Shown: positions 53,355 through 62,984 of the stretch, piece by piece | Layout of the letters: every line of letters begins with the position of its first letter | Numbering within the stretch: the first letter of the stretch is position 1 | Origin: Acidimicrobiales bacterium mtb01 | GTDB lineage: Bacteria > Actinomycetota > Acidimicrobiia > Acidimicrobiales > Ilumatobacteraceae | Assembly: GCA_004379135.1 (NCBI GenBank) | Contig: NBNI01000002.1 | Span: 164,389 to 228,388, forward strand | Length of the DNA: 64,000 nucleotides | Direction of reading: 5' to 3' | Made by a program: the position numbers and the translations under genes | Notes under the pieces: model-generated | Told to the model about the DNA's origin: nothing | The model's input: only the letters and a program-made list of their open reading frames with translations | Databases searched by the model: none

Positions 53355-53654
53355 ATGTTGACCGTTCAATTCCTCCTGCTCGGCGCCGTCCTGTTCTGCA
53401 TCGGCGTGTACGGCGTGCTCGCACGCAAGAACGCCGTGATGGTCCTCATGTCGATCGAGCTCATCCTCAACTCGGTCAACCTCAATCTGCTGGCGTTCTC
53501 GTCCCGCCTCGGTTCGATCGACGGCAACACCTTCGCTCTGTACGTCATCGCCGTGGCCGCAGCCGAAGTCGGCGTGGGCCTGGCCATGGTGCTCCTCATC
53601 TATCGCAACCGGCGCACGATCGCGCTCGACGAACTGTCGGACATGAAGGGCTGA
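53355..53654 (+). CDS. nuoK: Complex I subunit K (copy 2)
   Basis: 99 residues, three spans, with both membrane glutamates in LMSIELILNSVNLNLLAFSS and ALYVIAVAAAEVGVGLAMVL. Ten bases after nuoJ2. Confidence 0.95.
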   Translation: MLTVQFLLLGAVLFCIGVYGVLARKNAVMVLMSIELILNSVNLNLLAFSSRLGSIDGNTFALYVIAVAAAEVGVGLAMVLLIYRNRRTIALDELSDMKG

Positions 53655-53657
53655 TCG

Positions 53658-56063
53658 ATGCTGGCTGCTGAAACCTCGCAGGCCATGAGCCACTCGGCGG
53701 GCTGGTTCCTCGAACACGCCTGGGTGATCCCGATCATTCCGGCCGTCGCCTTCGCGCTCATCATCTTCTTCGGCAAGCGCTTGCCAATGAAGGGGAGCGA
53801 GCTCGGCGTCGCCTCGATGGTGGCGTCGCTCGTTCTCTCGTTGGGCGCGGCGTGGCAGTGGATCCAGAAGATCAACGACGCGTCCGAAGGCGGCGTCGCT
53901 CACCTCACCCGTGCGGCGGGCGAGAAGACTCCTTTCGTCGGCCCGATCATCCGCGAGTGGACCTGGTGGCAGAGCGGCGGGTTCGAATTCGGAATCGGCC
54001 AGCACATCGACGGACTGGCGCTCACGTTGCTCGTGGTCGTGGCGTTCATCTCCACTCTCGTGCAGATCTACTCGCTCGAGTACCTGAAGGGCGACCGTCG
54101 TTACACGCACTTCTTCGCCGCTCTCACGTTGTTCTCGGCCGGCATGCTCAGCATGGTGCTCGCACCCAACATGGTGCAGCTCATTCTCGGCTGGGAGATC
54201 ATGGGCCTCTGCTCGTTCATGCTCATCGGCCACTGGTGGGAAGATCAGGCCAACGCCCGCGCGGCCCTCAAGGCGTTCTTCACCGTGCGCGTCGGCGACA
54301 TGGGCCTCCTCATCGGAACCGGTGCCCTGTTCTTCGCCGCCAACAATTGGACGCAGGCCAATCTCGGCGTGAGCGGCTTCAACATCAGCGGCTTGTCGGC
54401 TTGGGCCATGTCGGGCGAGGCGAGCAAGAGCGTCCTCACATGGGGCGCGGTTGCGCTGTTCATCGCCTGCATCGGCAAGTCCGGTCAGTTCCCGTTGCAC
54501 ACGTGGCTGCCCGACGCCATGGCCGGTCCGACCCCGGTCAGTTCGCTGCTGCACTCCAGCACCATGGTGGTGGCCGGCGTGTTCCTGGTCGCTCGCCTCT
54601 ACCCGGTGTTCTGGGAGGGCCTGCGCATCGGCGACACCGACATCAACTTCATCGTGTTGATCGGTGGCGTCACCATCGTGATCGCCGCTCTGCTCGCGTT
54701 CGTGCAGAGCGACATCAAGAAGGTCCTGGCGTATTCCACCGTGTCGCAGCTGGGCTACATGATGATGGGACTCGGCGCCGGGGCCTGGCTGCCGGCGGTG
54801 TTCCACATCTTCACGCACGCGTTCTTCAAGGCCTGTCTCTTCCTGGCCGCCGGTTCGGTGAGCCATTCCGGTTCGCACCATTCGTTCGACATGAAGAAGG
54901 ACATGGGTGGGCTGGCCAAGAAGATGCCCATCACCGCCACCACCTGGATCATCTCCACGTTGGCATTGGCCGGTGTGTTCCCGCTGGCCGGCTTCTTCTC
55001 CAAGGACGAGATCATCGACAACGTGGGCCACAACGGCTACCAGGCGTTCATGATCGTCGGCCTCGGTGGTGCGTTCCTCACCGCCGCGTACATGACTCGA
55101 GCCACGTACCTCACCTTCTTCGGCGAGGCCCGCGGTGCCGCCGCCGGTGAGCACCATGACCACGGTCATGCGACCGATCACGGTCACGATGCCCACGACG
55201 ATCACGGTCATGACGCCCACGCCGCGCACGGAGCCCACGACTCGCACGACGATCACGGTGCCCACGGCCCGCACGAAAGTCCCAAACTCATCACCATTCC
55301 GCTGGTGATCCTCGCGTTCCTCGCGCTCACCGCCGGATTCACCAACGCGGTGCCGTTCGGCGCGAGTTGGGAACGCTTCAAGAAGTACGTCGAGCCCAGC
55401 CCGGCTTTCGTGATGCCCGAACCAGTGAAGGCGTCGGGGCCGGGTGAAGCCATCGTCATTCTCGATTCCACTCGTGCGTCGGAAGGCGAAGAGGGCGAAG
55501 CCAAGTCGGGTTGCTCGTACCAGGCTCCGGCCGAGGGCGAGGTCTGCTACTTCCCGGCCGTGAGCCACGCGAAGTTCAAGTGGAGCAAGGCCGCTCTGTC
55601 GCTCGCCATCGTGGCCCTGGGTCTCGTGTCCAGCTGGATGTTCTGCGTCCAGTACTACACGCGCCGCAATCGCCGCCTGGTCGGCCTCACGCAGCGCAAC
55701 TCGGTTCTGCGCGGCGGCTACACGTTCCTCGCCAACAAGTACTACCTCGACGCTCTCTACGAGAAGGTCATCGTCCGCGCGGTCGCACATCCCATCGCGC
55801 GCGGTGCCTACTGGTTCAACCAGAACGTCATCGACGGCATCGTGAACGGTGCCGGCAAGATCTCACGCCGCACCGCCGGCTGGGTATACCGAAACATCGA
55901 TCAGCGCGTCGTCGACGGCGCGGTGAACGGCTCGGGCGCCGCGGCCCGGGGCACGGGTGGGGCGTTGCGCCCCGTCCAGTCGGGCAAGGTCAATCAATAC
56001 GGAGCGCTGCTGTTCGCTGCGGCCGCCATCGGCGCTCTCGTACTCGTCATCGTGAACACCTGA
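53658..56063 (+). CDS. nuoL: Complex I subunit L (copy 2) with histidine-rich loop
   Basis: 801 residues, over 150 longer than copy 1. Antiporter motifs LGWEIMGLCSFMLIGHWWED and IGKSGQFPLHTWLPDAMAGP are intact. Residues about 497-540 form a hydrophilic loop with 16 His among about 43 residues (EHHDHGHATDHGHDAHDDHG and onward), ending PHESP like the short loop in copy 1. A second insertion with ILDSTRASEGEEGEAKSGC follows. A metal-binding or proton-buffering role is possible. Confidence 0.94.
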   Translation: MLAAETSQAMSHSAGWFLEHAWVIPIIPAVAFALIIFFGKRLPMKGSELGVASMVASLVLSLGAAWQWIQKINDASEGGVAHLTRAAGEKTPFVGPIIREWTWWQSGGFEFGIGQHIDGLALTLLVVVAFISTLVQIYSLEYLKGDRRYTHFFAALTLFSAGMLSMVLAPNMVQLILGWEIMGLCSFMLIGHWWEDQANARAALKAFFTVRVGDMGLLIGTGALFFAANNWTQANLGVSGFNISGLSAWAMSGEASKSVLTWGAVALFIACIGKSGQFPLHTWLPDAMAGPTPVSSLLHSSTMVVAGVFLVARLYPVFWEGLRIGDTDINFIVLIGGVTIVIAALLAFVQSDIKKVLAYSTVSQLGYMMMGLGAGAWLPAVFHIFTHAFFKACLFLAAGSVSHSGSHHSFDMKKDMGGLAKKMPITATTWIISTLALAGVFPLAGFFSKDEIIDNVGHNGYQAFMIVGLGGAFLTAAYMTRATYLTFFGEARGAAAGEHHDHGHATDHGHDAHDDHGHDAHAAHGAHDSHDDHGAHGPHESPKLITIPLVILAFLALTAGFTNAVPFGASWERFKKYVEPSPAFVMPEPVKASGPGEAIVILDSTRASEGEEGEAKSGCSYQAPAEGEVCYFPAVSHAKFKWSKAALSLAIVALGLVSSWMFCVQYYTRRNRRLVGLTQRNSVLRGGYTFLANKYYLDALYEKVIVRAVAHPIARGAYWFNQNVIDGIVNGAGKISRRTAGWVYRNIDQRVVDGAVNGSGAAARGTGGALRPVQSGKVNQYGALLFAAAAIGALVLVIVNT

Positions 56064-56074
56064 GGAGATACGGC

Positions 56075-57673
56075 ATGGAAGTACTCCGTGACCAGAACTG
56101 GCTGCTGACCGTCGGCACCTTCTTGCCATTGGTCGGCGTCTTGGTGATGCTCTTCATCCCCAAGTCCGACGAGCAGTCGCACAAGTCGGTGGCGTTGATC
56201 ACCGCCCTCGCCACCCTGGCGATCGGCATCTACACGTTGACGCAGTTCGACTTCGACCAAGCCGACAAACTGCAGTTCTTCGCCGACGCCGAGTGGATCA
56301 AGGTCATCTCGAGCAATTACACGATCGGCCTCGATGGCATGAGCCTTCCGCTCTACATCCTGTCGATGATCGTCACCGTGCTCGTGATGATCTACTCCTG
56401 GAACCACATCCCGTCGCCGGGCAATCCCAAGGCGTTCCTCAGCCTCATGCTCATCCTCCAGACGGGCATGGCCGGCACCTTCATCGCCCAGGACCTCATC
56501 CTCTTCTTCGTCTTCTTCGAAGTGGTCCTGCTCCCGATGTACTTCATGATCGGCGTGTGGGGCGGCGAGCAGCGTCAGTACGCGTCGCTCAAGTTCTTCC
56601 TCTACACGATGTTCGGCTCGGCGCTCATGCTCGTGGCATTCATCGCGTTGTTCTTCAAGGTCCGTGGTGCGCTGCCGGACGGAGTCGAGCCGTCGTTCTC
56701 GATTCCGATGCTCGCCGAATACGGCGGCCTGCTCGGTCGCTCGGCCCAGATCTGGATCTTCGCCGGAATGTTCGTCGGCTTCGCCGTCAAGGTGCCGATG
56801 TTCCCGTTCCACACGTGGTTGCCCGACGCGCACACGCAGGCGCCCACCCAGGGGTCGGTCATCCTGGCCGCCATCCTCCTGAAGCTCGGTACTTACGGCT
56901 TCGTGCGCATCGCGATCCCGATCCTTCCCGAAGGTGCGCGCGAGTGGGCACCCTGGATCGGCTTGCTGTCGGTCATCGGCATCATCTACGGCGCGCTCGG
57001 TTGCCTGGCGCAGACCGACATGAAGCGCCTCATCGCGTTCTCATCGGTGGCCCACATGGGCTTCGTGATGCTCGGCATCTCCACGCTCACACCCATGGGC
57101 TTCAACGCCGCACTGTTCGGAATGGTGGCCCACGGTCTCATCACGGGCATGCTCTTCTTCATCGCGGGCAGTGTGAAGGAGCGCTACCACACGCTCGAGA
57201 TCGCACGCCTCGGCGGCATGCTGAAGCAGTTGCCGAAGTTGGGTTGGATCCTCGGCTTCTGTGCGATGGCGTCGCTGGGTCTGCCCGGTCTGGCCGGCTT
57301 CTGGGGTGAATTCCCGGCCATCCTCGCGGCTTATTCGCCGGCACCCGGATTGTCCGAAGAGGTCTTCCGCGTCTTCATGGTGATCGCGGCCCTTGGCACG
57401 GTGTTCGCCGCCGCGTATTTGCTGTGGCTCTTCCAGCGCACCGCATTCGGTGAACCCAAGCCCGAGTTCAGCGGCGGCAACGGACATGGCGATCACGGTC
57501 ACGGCGATCACGGTCACGGCGACCATGATGACCTGCACGACGTGAACACGTTCGAGTGGATCGCCTGGACGCCGTTCCTCATCGCCATCGTCGTGTTCGG
57601 CGTGTACCCGCAACTCATGTTCAAGATCTTCGATCCGGCCGTCTCGGTCGCCCTCAAGGCTTTCGGAGGCTGA
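56075..57673 (+). CDS. nuoM: Complex I subunit M (copy 2) with short His-rich repeat
   Basis: 532 residues from ATG with GGAG eight bases upstream. Channel motifs FFEVVLLPMYFMIGVWGGEQ and VKVPMFPFHTWLPDAHTQAP. Near residue 470 is a GHGDHGHGDHGHGDHDDLHD loop with seven His, encoded by a 15-base tandem repeat (57488-57527). The loop is absent from copy 1, paralleling that in NuoL2. Confidence 0.94.
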   Translation: MEVLRDQNWLLTVGTFLPLVGVLVMLFIPKSDEQSHKSVALITALATLAIGIYTLTQFDFDQADKLQFFADAEWIKVISSNYTIGLDGMSLPLYILSMIVTVLVMIYSWNHIPSPGNPKAFLSLMLILQTGMAGTFIAQDLILFFVFFEVVLLPMYFMIGVWGGEQRQYASLKFFLYTMFGSALMLVAFIALFFKVRGALPDGVEPSFSIPMLAEYGGLLGRSAQIWIFAGMFVGFAVKVPMFPFHTWLPDAHTQAPTQGSVILAAILLKLGTYGFVRIAIPILPEGAREWAPWIGLLSVIGIIYGALGCLAQTDMKRLIAFSSVAHMGFVMLGISTLTPMGFNAALFGMVAHGLITGMLFFIAGSVKERYHTLEIARLGGMLKQLPKLGWILGFCAMASLGLPGLAGFWGEFPAILAAYSPAPGLSEEVFRVFMVIAALGTVFAAAYLLWLFQRTAFGEPKPEFSGGNGHGDHGHGDHGHGDHDDLHDVNTFEWIAWTPFLIAIVVFGVYPQLMFKIFDPAVSVALKAFGG

Positions 57674-57676
57674 TCC

Positions 57677-59194
57677 GTGCTCGCGTCGATCCTCGCTCAA
57701 GTGCCGTGGCAGGCGCCGTCCATCGACTACCACGCCATCGCGCCCGAGATCGTCCTCGCGGCGGGGATCGTCCTCATCATCCTCGTCGATCTGTTCGTCG
57801 GTGAATCGAAGAAGTGGGTCACCGCGAGCCTCACCGGCTTCGTCCTGCTCGGCGCGCTGATTCCGGTGCTCACCCTCGCGGTGTCCGACCCCGACGCACG
57901 CTCGTTGTTCGACGGCCGGTACGTGATCGACGAGTACGCGCTCACGCTCAAGGCTCTCTTCTTGATCGCCGGCTACGTCGTGGTGCTCTTGTCGCAGAAC
58001 CACGTCGAAGAAGGCGACTATTACCAGGGCGAGTACTACACACTGCTGCTCACGTCGCTCACCGGCATGGTGATGATGGCGTCCAGCCGCGATCTCGTGA
58101 GCATCTTCGTCGCGCTCGAGTTCTTGAGCATCCCGGCCTACATGCTCGCGGCCTGGCGCAAGCGCGACCGCAAGAGCAACGAGGCCGGCGTGAAGTACTA
58201 CCTCCTCGGTGTGTTCGCCTCGGCCGTGATGCTCTACGGCATGAGCCTTCTCTACGGTGTCACCGGTTCCACGTTGCTGTCGGAGATCGGCCGGCAGATC
58301 ACGGTCGACGGCGACTTCGGCGGAGTGCACGCGTTGGCCATCGTGTTCGTGGTGGTCGGGTTCGCGTTCAAGGTGTCGGCGGTCCCGTTCCACACCTGGG
58401 CCCCCGACACGTACGAAGGCGCACCGACTCCGGTGACCGCGTTCTTGTCGGTGGCCAGCAAGGCGGCCGGTTTCGTCGCGCTGGTGACCATCCTCTACGT
58501 GGGTGTGCCGCAGGCGAAGGACGTGTGGCAGCCGTTCCTCTGGGTGCTGGCCGCGCTCACCATGACCGTGGGCAACCTGCTCGCTCTCCGTCAGTCGAAC
58601 ATCGTGCGCATGCTCGCGTACTCGTCCATCAGCCAGGGCGGCTTCATCCTCATGCCGTTGGCGGTGGCCGGAACCGGTGATGCCGCTGGCCCGGCGCTCC
58701 AGGCCGTGGTCGTGTACCTGCTCGTCTACGCCGCGATGAACCTCGGCATGTTCGCCGTCGTGATCGCCGCCGCGCGCACCACGCGCAGCGGAGAGATCAG
58801 CAGCTTCGGCGGTTTGTTCTCGTACGCTCCTGGCCTCGGCGTGCTCATGACGATCTTCCTCGCGTCGCTCGCCGGCATTCCGCCGCTCGGTGGCTGGATC
58901 GCCAAGTTCGCCGCGTTCCGCGCCGTTCTCGAAGCCGGCAACGGATGGGCTTATGGCATCGCGGTGATCGGTGCCGTCAACTCGGTGATCGCGTTCGGTT
59001 ACTACGGCAACGTGATGCGCGAGGTCTGGATGAAGCCGGCTCCCAATGGCGAGACGCGTGCGGTGGCCACACCCACGTCGCTCGTCGCCGCTCTCACCAT
59101 CACCGGCGCCGCCACGTTGCTGCTCGGAGTTCTGCCCGGAACCGTGCTGCGCTTCGGCGATCTCGCCGACCTGGTCGGCGCCTTCGGACGCTGA
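57677..59194 (+). CDS. nuoN: Complex I subunit N (copy 2)
   Basis: 505 residues from GTG. FVALEFLSIPAYMLAAW and FKVSAVPFHTWAPDTYEGAP are the conserved proton-path motifs. It is last of the 11 complex I genes and four bases before the methyltransferase gene. Confidence 0.95.
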   Translation: MLASILAQVPWQAPSIDYHAIAPEIVLAAGIVLIILVDLFVGESKKWVTASLTGFVLLGALIPVLTLAVSDPDARSLFDGRYVIDEYALTLKALFLIAGYVVVLLSQNHVEEGDYYQGEYYTLLLTSLTGMVMMASSRDLVSIFVALEFLSIPAYMLAAWRKRDRKSNEAGVKYYLLGVFASAVMLYGMSLLYGVTGSTLLSEIGRQITVDGDFGGVHALAIVFVVVGFAFKVSAVPFHTWAPDTYEGAPTPVTAFLSVASKAAGFVALVTILYVGVPQAKDVWQPFLWVLAALTMTVGNLLALRQSNIVRMLAYSSISQGGFILMPLAVAGTGDAAGPALQAVVVYLLVYAAMNLGMFAVVIAAARTTRSGEISSFGGLFSYAPGLGVLMTIFLASLAGIPPLGGWIAKFAAFRAVLEAGNGWAYGIAVIGAVNSVIAFGYYGNVMREVWMKPAPNGETRAVATPTSLVAALTITGAATLLLGVLPGTVLRFGDLADLVGAFGR

Positions 59195-59198
59195 GTTC

Positions 59199-60194
59199 GT
59201 GAACGCTCGTCGATTCGACGAGTTCATGCACCTGGCCCTCTACGGGCCCAACGGTTTCTATTCGTCGGGCGGTCGAGCCGGTCGGCGCGGCGATTTCATC
59301 ACCTCGCCCGAAGTCGGTCCGTTGTTCGGAGTCGTGCTCGCGCGGGCCCTCGACGCGTGGTGGTTCGAGATGGGGGAGCCCGACGATTTCCGCGTGTTCG
59401 AGGTGGGAGCCGGGCCGGGAACGCTCGCGCGTTCGGTGCTCGCCGCCGAACCGCGATGCTTGGGAGGTGATGCCTCGCGTTACGTGGCGGTCGAGCGCGC
59501 GGCCACGCAACGCGCCACCCATCCCGACGGCGTCATGTCCGTCGAGTTCCTCCCCGATGGACTGCTGCGCGGTGTGGTGATCGCCAACGAACTGCTCGAC
59601 AACCTCGCCTTCCGACTGTTGGTGCACGACGGTCAGTGGCGTGAAGCGTGGGTGACGTCCGACGGCACGGAGATCCTGCAGCCGGTCGAGGGAAATCCGC
59701 CCTTCGAGCTCCCGGCCAATCCGCCGCAGGGTGCGCGCGTTCCGTGGCAGCAACGTGCCAGTGAATGGGTTGGTGACGTTGTGTCCCGTCTCGACGGTCG
59801 ACTGGTGGTGTTCGACTACATGGTGGCGCGCACGGCCATGCTCGCCACTCGTCCGTGGCGCGAATGGTTGCGCACCTACGCGGGTCACGAGCGGGGGGCT
59901 CACTATCTACGTGAAGTGGGTCGCCAGGACATCACCACCGACGTCTGTATCGATCAACTCGAGACATCGGTGCGCGCGGCCGATGTGGTTCGTTCGCAGG
60001 AGCAGTTCCTGCGGCGATGGGGAATCGACGAATTGGTGGAAGAAGGCAAGAGGGTGTGGGAAGCCGAGGCCGCGCGGCCCGGTCTCCGCGCGATGAAGAT
60101 GCGCAGTCGCATCAGCGAGGCCGAGGCACTCCTCGATCCGCGCGGACTCGGATCGTTCACGGTTCTGGAATGGGCCCGGCGATCCCGGGGCTGA
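59199..60194 (+). CDS. MidA/NDUFAF7-type SAM-dependent protein arginine methyltransferase
   Basis: 331 residues from GTG, four bases after nuoN2. Family pattern: RFDEFMHLALYGPNGFYSSG, then RRGDFITSPEVGPLFGVVLA, SAM-binding VFEVGAGPGTLARSVL and VVIANELLDNLAFRL. In humans NDUFAF7 dimethylates an arginine of the NuoD homologue NDUFS2 and is needed for complex I assembly; Dictyostelium MidA has the same role. Position in the operon whose NuoD keeps that arginine strongly suggests the same job here. Bacterial members are often annotated only as class I SAM-dependent methyltransferases. Confidence 0.9.
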   Translation: MNARRFDEFMHLALYGPNGFYSSGGRAGRRGDFITSPEVGPLFGVVLARALDAWWFEMGEPDDFRVFEVGAGPGTLARSVLAAEPRCLGGDASRYVAVERAATQRATHPDGVMSVEFLPDGLLRGVVIANELLDNLAFRLLVHDGQWREAWVTSDGTEILQPVEGNPPFELPANPPQGARVPWQQRASEWVGDVVSRLDGRLVVFDYMVARTAMLATRPWREWLRTYAGHERGAHYLREVGRQDITTDVCIDQLETSVRAADVVRSQEQFLRRWGIDELVEEGKRVWEAEAARPGLRAMKMRSRISEAEALLDPRGLGSFTVLEWARRSRG

Positions 60195-60281
60195 CAATCG
60201 TCCCGATCGGCCCCGGGCTCTGGGCCGATCGTGCGCGACGACATAAAGTCGCGGTCGAAGCACTCGTTCGCTGGGGGAATC

Positions 60282-62231
60282 ATGAGCACCGAGAACAACA
60301 TCGACGATCTGCTGCTGGAGAACCGCAAGTTCCCGCCGCCGGCCGACTTTCAGAAGAACTCGCTGGTGGCCGGAACCTTCTTGTACGACGAGGCGCGGCG
60401 CGACGACGAGGGTTTCTGGGCCCGTCAGGCCGGTGAGTTGCTGCACTGGGATCGGGAATGGAACACCATCTGCGAGTGGGACCTGCCGTACGCCAAGTGG
60501 TTCGTGGGCGGCCAGCTCAACGTGTCTTTCAACTGCCTCGACCGCCACGTGCTCGCGGGCAAGGGCGACAAGGTGGCCATCCACTGGGAAGGCGAACCGG
60601 GCGACACACGCACCATCACCTACGCGCAGTTGCTCGCCGAGGTCCAGAAGTTCGCCAACGTGTTGAAGGGCCTGGGTGTCCGGAAGGGCGACCGCATCAA
60701 CGTCTACCTGCCGATGATTCCCGAGGCGGTGGTGGCGATGCTGGCCTGCGCGCGCATCGGAGCCGCACACAGCGTGGTGTTCGGAGGCTTCTCGTCGCAG
60801 GCGCTCGCCGATCGCATCAACGACGCCGAGGCCAAGGTGCTCATCACGGCCGATGGCGGATATCGCCGTGGTGAAGTGTTCGCACTCAAGCCGGCGGCCG
60901 ACGAGGCGTTGGCCAACACGCCGTCGATCGAACACGTGGTGGTGGTGAAGCGCGGTGGCAACGACGTCGCGATGAAGCCCGGCCGCGATCAGTGGTACCA
61001 CGACCTGATGGCCGACGCCGTGGCCGACTGTCCGGCCGAGCCGATGGACTCCGAGCAGTTGTTGTTCCTGCTCTACACGTCGGGAACCACCGGCAAGCCC
61101 AAGGGCATCATGCACACCACCGGTGGGTACCTCACGCACGTGACGTACACGCACAAGTACGTGTTCGATCTGCATCCCGACACCGACATCTATTGGTGCA
61201 CGGCCGACGTGGGCTGGATCACCGGTCACAGTTACATCGTGTACGGGCCGCTCTCGAACGGCGCCACCCAGGTGATCTACGAAGGTGTGCCCAACCATCC
61301 GGGGAACGACCGTCTGTGGTCGATCGTCGCGAAGTACGGAGTCACGATTTTCTACACCGCACCCACGGCCATTCGCACGTTCATGAAGTGGGGAACGCAG
61401 GAGCCGGCCAAGCACGATCTGTCGTCGTTGCGTCTGCTCGGCTCGGTGGGAGAGCCCATCAACCCCGAAGCGTGGATGTGGTATCGCGACACGATCGGTG
61501 CCGGCAAGTGCCCGGTCGTCGACACGTGGTGGCAGACCGAGACCGGCGGAATCATGATCAGCCCGTTGCCGGGAGCCACGACTCTCAAGCCCGGTTCGGC
61601 CACGTTCGCCTTGCCCGGTGTGACGGCTGAAGTGGTCGACGACGCGGGGCAACGCATCGAGAAGGGCGGCGGCTATCTCACGCTCACGCGCCCGTGGCCC
61701 GGAATGCTGCGCGGCATCTGGGGTGATCCGAAGCGGTATCAGGAGACGTATTGGAGTCGTTTTTCCGATCGGTACTTCGCGGGAGACGGCGCGAAACTCG
61801 ACGACGAGGGATACCTGTGGTTGCTCGGTCGCGTCGACGACGTGATGAACGTGAGCGGTCACCGAATTTCCACCACCGAAGTGGAGAGCGCATTGGTGTC
61901 GCATCCGAGCGTGGCCGAGGCCGCGGTGGTGGGCGCGAACGACGCGACCACGGGTCAGGCGATCATCGCGTACGTGACGTTGCGCGGGGGTTCGACCGCG
62001 ACCGAGGGCGATCTACGGAACCACGTGGCCAAGGAGATCGGTGCGATCGCCAAGCCGAAGACGATCTACTTCACGCCCGATCTTCCGAAGACGCGCAGCG
62101 GCAAGATCATGCGCCGTTTGTTGCGCGACGTGGCCGAGGGTCGCAACCTGGGCGACACGACGACGTTGGCCGATGCGAGCGTGGTGAACGAGTTGCAGCG
62201 CCGCGCCACCGAGTCCCCCACCGAGGACTGA
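60282..62231 (+). CDS. acs: Acetyl-CoA synthetase
   Basis: 649 residues from the ATG at 60282, with GGGGGAA upstream; an earlier in-frame ATG would add a non-family leader. Motifs: [20 protein letters not shown] (P-loop), [35 protein letters not shown], and the C-terminal lysine in [18 protein letters not shown], the acetylation-controlled catalytic Lys. It activates acetate to acetyl-CoA via acetyl-AMP. A single-gene transcript ending in the palindrome at 62246. Confidence 0.96.
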   Translation: MSTENNIDDLLLENRKFPPPADFQKNSLVAGTFLYDEARRDDEGFWARQAGELLHWDREWNTICEWDLPYAKWFVGGQLNVSFNCLDRHVLAGKGDKVAIHWEGEPGDTRTITYAQLLAEVQKFANVLKGLGVRKGDRINVYLPMIPEAVVAMLACARIGAAHSVVFGGFSSQALADRINDAEAKVLITADGGYRRGEVFALKPAADEALANTPSIEHVVVVKRGGNDVAMKPGRDQWYHDLMADAVADCPAEPMDSEQLLFLLYTSGTTGKPKGIMHTTGGYLTHVTYTHKYVFDLHPDTDIYWCTADVGWITGHSYIVYGPLSNGATQVIYEGVPNHPGNDRLWSIVAKYGVTIFYTAPTAIRTFMKWGTQEPAKHDLSSLRLLGSVGEPINPEAWMWYRDTIGAGKCPVVDTWWQTETGGIMISPLPGATTLKPGSATFALPGVTAEVVDDAGQRIEKGGGYLTLTRPWPGMLRGIWGDPKRYQETYWSRFSDRYFAGDGAKLDDEGYLWLLGRVDDVMNVSGHRISTTEVESALVSHPSVAEAAVVGANDATTGQAIIAYVTLRGGSTATEGDLRNHVAKEIGAIAKPKTIYFTPDLPKTRSGKIMRRLLRDVAEGRNLGDTTTLADASVVNELQRRATESPTED

Positions 62232-62245
62232 TTGGGCGCGGGACC

Positions 62246-62261
62246 CCGGCAAATTTGCCGG
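62246..62261. terminator. Palindromic bidirectional terminator between acs and yajQ
   Basis: CCGGCAAATTTGCCGG is a perfect 16-base palindrome between two convergent genes (stops at 62231 and 62275). Flanking GGGA and TTCC extend the pairing imperfectly. Confidence 0.6.
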
Positions 62262-62274
62262 TCTGGTTCCCCGG

Positions 62275-62763
62275 CTAATCGCGGAAGTTGTTGAACTGCA
62301 AGGGGATGCCGAGATCGGCGCCCTTCAACATCGCCATGACCGCTTGGAGATCGTCGCGCTTCTTGCTCGTGACGCGCACCGACTCGCCCTGGGTCTGACT
62401 GCTCACACCCTTCGGGCCCTTCTCCTTGATCATCTTGTTGATCTCGCGCGCCTTGTCGGACGAGATGCCGACCTTGATGGTGACCACCTGGCGCACGGTG
62501 TTCTGCGTGGCGTCGTCGACCTTGCCCCAGTCGAGACCCTTGAGCGACACACCGCGCTTCACGAGACGTTCCTCGAGGACGACCTTGAGCGCGTTGAGCC
62601 GGTCCTGGCTCACGGTGTGGAGGGTGATCGCCAGGTCCTTCTGCTCGATCGTCGAGTTGGTGTTCTTGAAGTCGAACCGCGTGGAGATCTCGCGCTGGGC
62701 CTGGTCGATGGCGTTGCGGACTTCCTGGCGGTCGACTTCGGAGACGATGTCGAATGAGGGCAT
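62275..62763 (-). CDS. yajQ: YajQ-family nucleotide-binding protein
   Basis: 162 residues, the family length. MPSFDIVSEVDRQEVRNAID at the start and GISSDKAREINKMIKEKG, VSSQTQGESVRVTSKKRDDL later are typical. YajQ proteins have two ferredoxin-like domains; some bind c-di-GMP and act with transcription factors. A TACGAT seven bases upstream of the ATG suggests a leaderless transcript. With the RsiG-like protein it is the second possible c-di-GMP effector in the window. Confidence 0.93.
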   Translation of the reverse strand: MPSFDIVSEVDRQEVRNAIDQAQREISTRFDFKNTNSTIEQKDLAITLHTVSQDRLNALKVVLEERLVKRGVSLKGLDWGKVDDATQNTVRQVVTIKVGISSDKAREINKMIKEKGPKGVSSQTQGESVRVTSKKRDDLQAVMAMLKGADLGIPLQFNNFRD

Positions 62764-62770
62764 GCCCGAG

Positions 62771-62811
62771 ATCGTAACGAGGTGGTTCGGAACGGGCCCC
62801 GGCGGTACGCT
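62771..62811. promoter_or_regulatory. Divergent promoters of yajQ and tRNA-Tyr
   Basis: Minus-strand TACGAT (62776-62771) is seven bases from the yajQ ATG. Plus-strand TACGCT (62806-62811) lies 11 bases before the tRNA-Tyr 5' end, a normal distance for a tRNA promoter. This shows that the TAnnnT box used by leaderless genes is also the -10 of a stable RNA. Confidence 0.5.
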
Positions 62812-62822
62812 TTCGACTCACT

Positions 62823-62907
62823 GGGTCGATGCCCGAGCGGCCAAAGGGAGCAGACTGTAAATCTGCCGGCATTGCCTACGGAGGTTCGAATCCTTCTCGG
62901 CCCACCA
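62823..62907 (+). tRNA. tRNA-Tyr (GTA)
   Basis: 85 bases with a long variable arm (class II). Acceptor GGGTCGA pairs with TCGGCCC (one G-U). Anticodon stem GCAGA/TCTGC with loop CTGTAAA gives anticodon GTA at 62857-62859. The T arm has GGTTCGAATCC. CCA is encoded (62905-62907). Confidence 0.95.
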
Positions 62908-62984
62908 GAACATTGGCGTTCTGGGTCTGCGGAATGACACCAGGTGTCCGAATCCAGACCCAGAACACCAAGAATGGTCGGGGC

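Noticed and set aside
55180..55270. Frameshift or assembly error in the His-rich part of NuoL2
   Set aside because: The frame before and after the repeat continues in family sequence, and a short version of the same loop (HGAHG...PHESP) exists in NuoL1, so the expansion is real coding sequence.
53310..59227. Long antisense open frames (over 700 codons) opposite nuoL2-nuoN2, and similar ones opposite nuoL1 and nuoG1
   Set aside because: They lie exactly opposite well-identified genes, have His/Arg/Asp-biased low-complexity translations without any domain, and are the usual by-product of GC-rich coding strands.
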